A stretch of 5,630 bases of DNA, taken from the NCBI GenBank assembly GCA_944326625.1, contig CALVER010000107.1, forward strand, positions 1 through 5,630. Reading direction: 5' to 3'. The notes under the pieces were generated by a model. It was not told the origin of the DNA, did not search any database, and was given only the letters and a program-made list of their open reading frames with translations. Every line of letters starts with the position of its first letter. Positions within the stretch are counted from its first letter, which is position 1. The translations under genes and the position numbers were made by a program. Below are positions 4,645 to 5,630 of the stretch, in pieces. The stretch comes from Candidatus Gastranaerophilales bacterium. Its GTDB lineage: Bacteria > Cyanobacteriota > Vampirovibrionia > Gastranaerophilales > Gastranaerophilaceae.

Positions 4645-5630
4645 ATGAGAAAACCAAATATTGCAATTTTAGGCGCTACAGGTGTTGTAGGCAGAGAGAT
4701 TTTAAAAATTATGGATGAGCTTAATGTTCAATATAATGAACTTAAGCTTTTATCCAGTGCCAAAAGTGCAGGGAAAAAACTTGAATTTCAAGGTAAAAAA
4801 TACATAGTTGAAGAAGCCAAACCTGAATCTTTTGACGGAATTAATATCGTAATAGCATCTGCAGGCGGTTCAACTTCCAAAAAATTCGCGCCCGAAATTG
4901 TAAAACGCGGCGGGGTTTTGATTGATAATTCATCAGCTTTCAGAATGGAAGAGGATGTTCCTCTTGTCATTGCCGGAGTAAACGATGAGGATTTGAAAAA
5001 ACACAAAGGTATTATTGCGAATCCGAATTGTTCAACGTCACAATTAATGCTTGTTTTAAAACCTTTGCACGACAAAGCCAAAATTAAACGATTGATTGTA
5101 TCAACTTATCAATCAGTTTCCGGTGCAGGGCTTGCTGCAATAAATGAACTAACTGCAGATACAAAGGCAAACCTTGCAGGTGAAAAGTTTGAAAATGTAT
5201 GTTTCAAAAAACCGATTTCTTTCAACGTAATCCCGCAGATTGATGTATTTTGCGAAAACGGTTACACAAAAGAAGAAATGAAGGTTACAAATGAAACTAA
5301 AAAAATTCTTCACCTGTCAGCTGATACCCCGATTTCATGCACGGCTGTAAGAGTTCCTGTTTACAGAGGTCATAGCGAAGCGGTAGATATAGAGTTTGAA
5401 AATAAACTTACACCCGATGAAGCCAGAGGAATTCTCAAAAATTCTTTTGGAGTAAAAGTTATAGATAATCCTGATAATTTTGAATACCCGACAACTCGTG
5501 ATGCAGAATTTGTTGATCCTGTGTTTGTAGGTCGTATAAGAAAAAATATTGCATTTGAAAACGGCATAACTTTATGGTGTGTGGCAGATAACCTCAGAAT
5601 TGGCGCCGCACTTAATACAGTCAGGATTTG
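4645..5630 (+). CDS. asd: Aspartate-semialdehyde dehydrogenase (3' end cut by window)
   Basis: Asd reduces aspartyl-4-phosphate with NADPH to aspartate semialdehyde, the branch-point intermediate for lysine/diaminopimelate, threonine and methionine. The frame runs from ATG 4645, 7 bases after an AGGA, to the window edge without a stop: 328 full codons. The N-terminus has the Rossmann loop ILGATGVVGRE (8-18), then SSAKSAGK (37-44) and IDNSSAFRM (93-101). Catalytic Cys129 lies in ANPNCSTSQ (125-133), and STYQSVSGAG (153-162) supplies the active-site Gln156. RVPVYRGHSEAV (236-247) gives the substrate-binding Arg236 and the catalytic His243. The last visible stretch, DNLRIGAALNTVRI, corresponds to the final helix, so only about 5-20 residues should be missing. 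It follows the pilin-like gene by 41 bases and has its own promoter. With dapB it marks the region as a split lysine-pathway cluster. Confidence 0.97.
   Translation, partial: MRKPNIAILGATGVVGREILKIMDELNVQYNELKLLSSAKSAGKKLEFQGKKYIVEEAKPESFDGINIVIASAGGSTSKKFAPEIVKRGGVLIDNSSAFRMEEDVPLVIAGVNDEDLKKHKGIIANPNCSTSQLMLVLKPLHDKAKIKRLIVSTYQSVSGAGLAAINELTADTKANLAGEKFENVCFKKPISFNVIPQIDVFCENGYTKEEMKVTNETKKILHLSADTPISCTAVRVPVYRGHSEAVDIEFENKLTPDEARGILKNSFGVKVIDNPDNFEYPTTRDAEFVDPVFVGRIRKNIAFENGITLWCVADNLRIGAALNTVRI

Noticed and set aside
4788..5081. Minus-strand open frame inside asd
   Set aside because: It is an antisense shadow of a fully convincing asd reading frame.

Overview
The window is AT-rich bacterial DNA with dense, short-spaced genes. 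The strongest taxonomic hint is the prepilin-like protein at 3854-4603. Its N-terminus (FTLAEVLITLGIIGVVAAMT) and its DINGxxxPNxxGxDxFxF core are, from memory, typical of the large orphan-pilin families of gut Melainabacteria/Vampirovibrionia (Candidatus Gastranaerophilales). That assignment is an inference and was not tested by a search. The genes use the standard bacterial code, and most have AGGAGG-type ribosome binding sites.

Left part (1-2790): the tail of an unidentified plus-strand gene overlaps a small Cro/C1-type helix-turn-helix regulator. The regulator meets the replication-restart helicase gene priA tail to tail, with a 6-base overlap. priA is on the minus strand and sits behind a small PC4-type single-stranded-DNA-binding protein gene. 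The two are coupled through a TAATG junction, giving a two-gene ssDNA/replication-restart operon. An 84-base divergent promoter region (2791-2874) separates this operon from dapB.

Right part (2875-5630): dapB (4-hydroxy-tetrahydrodipicolinate reductase) and asd (aspartate-semialdehyde dehydrogenase, cut by the window end) both belong to the aspartate/diaminopimelate/lysine pathway. They are separated by a secreted pilin-like gene with its own strong promoter. asd has its own extended -10 promoter, wrapped in repeated TTGTGA half-sites that look like an operator.

The most interesting region is 3628-3853. A near-consensus promoter (TTGATA-17-TATAAT with extended TG) and a good GGAGG site lead into an ATG at 3705. 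Twelve codons later that frame enters a run of 11 consecutive G residues. As written the frame stops after 23 codons. With one more G (or two fewer) the same frame stays open without a stop into the prepilin gene. A second near-consensus promoter (TTGACT-17-TATAAT) lies between the G-tract and the prepilin's own ATG. This looks like a candidate phase-variable switch that would toggle between a short peptide and a pilin with a long N-terminal extension. A sequencing or assembly error in the homopolymer is the main alternative.
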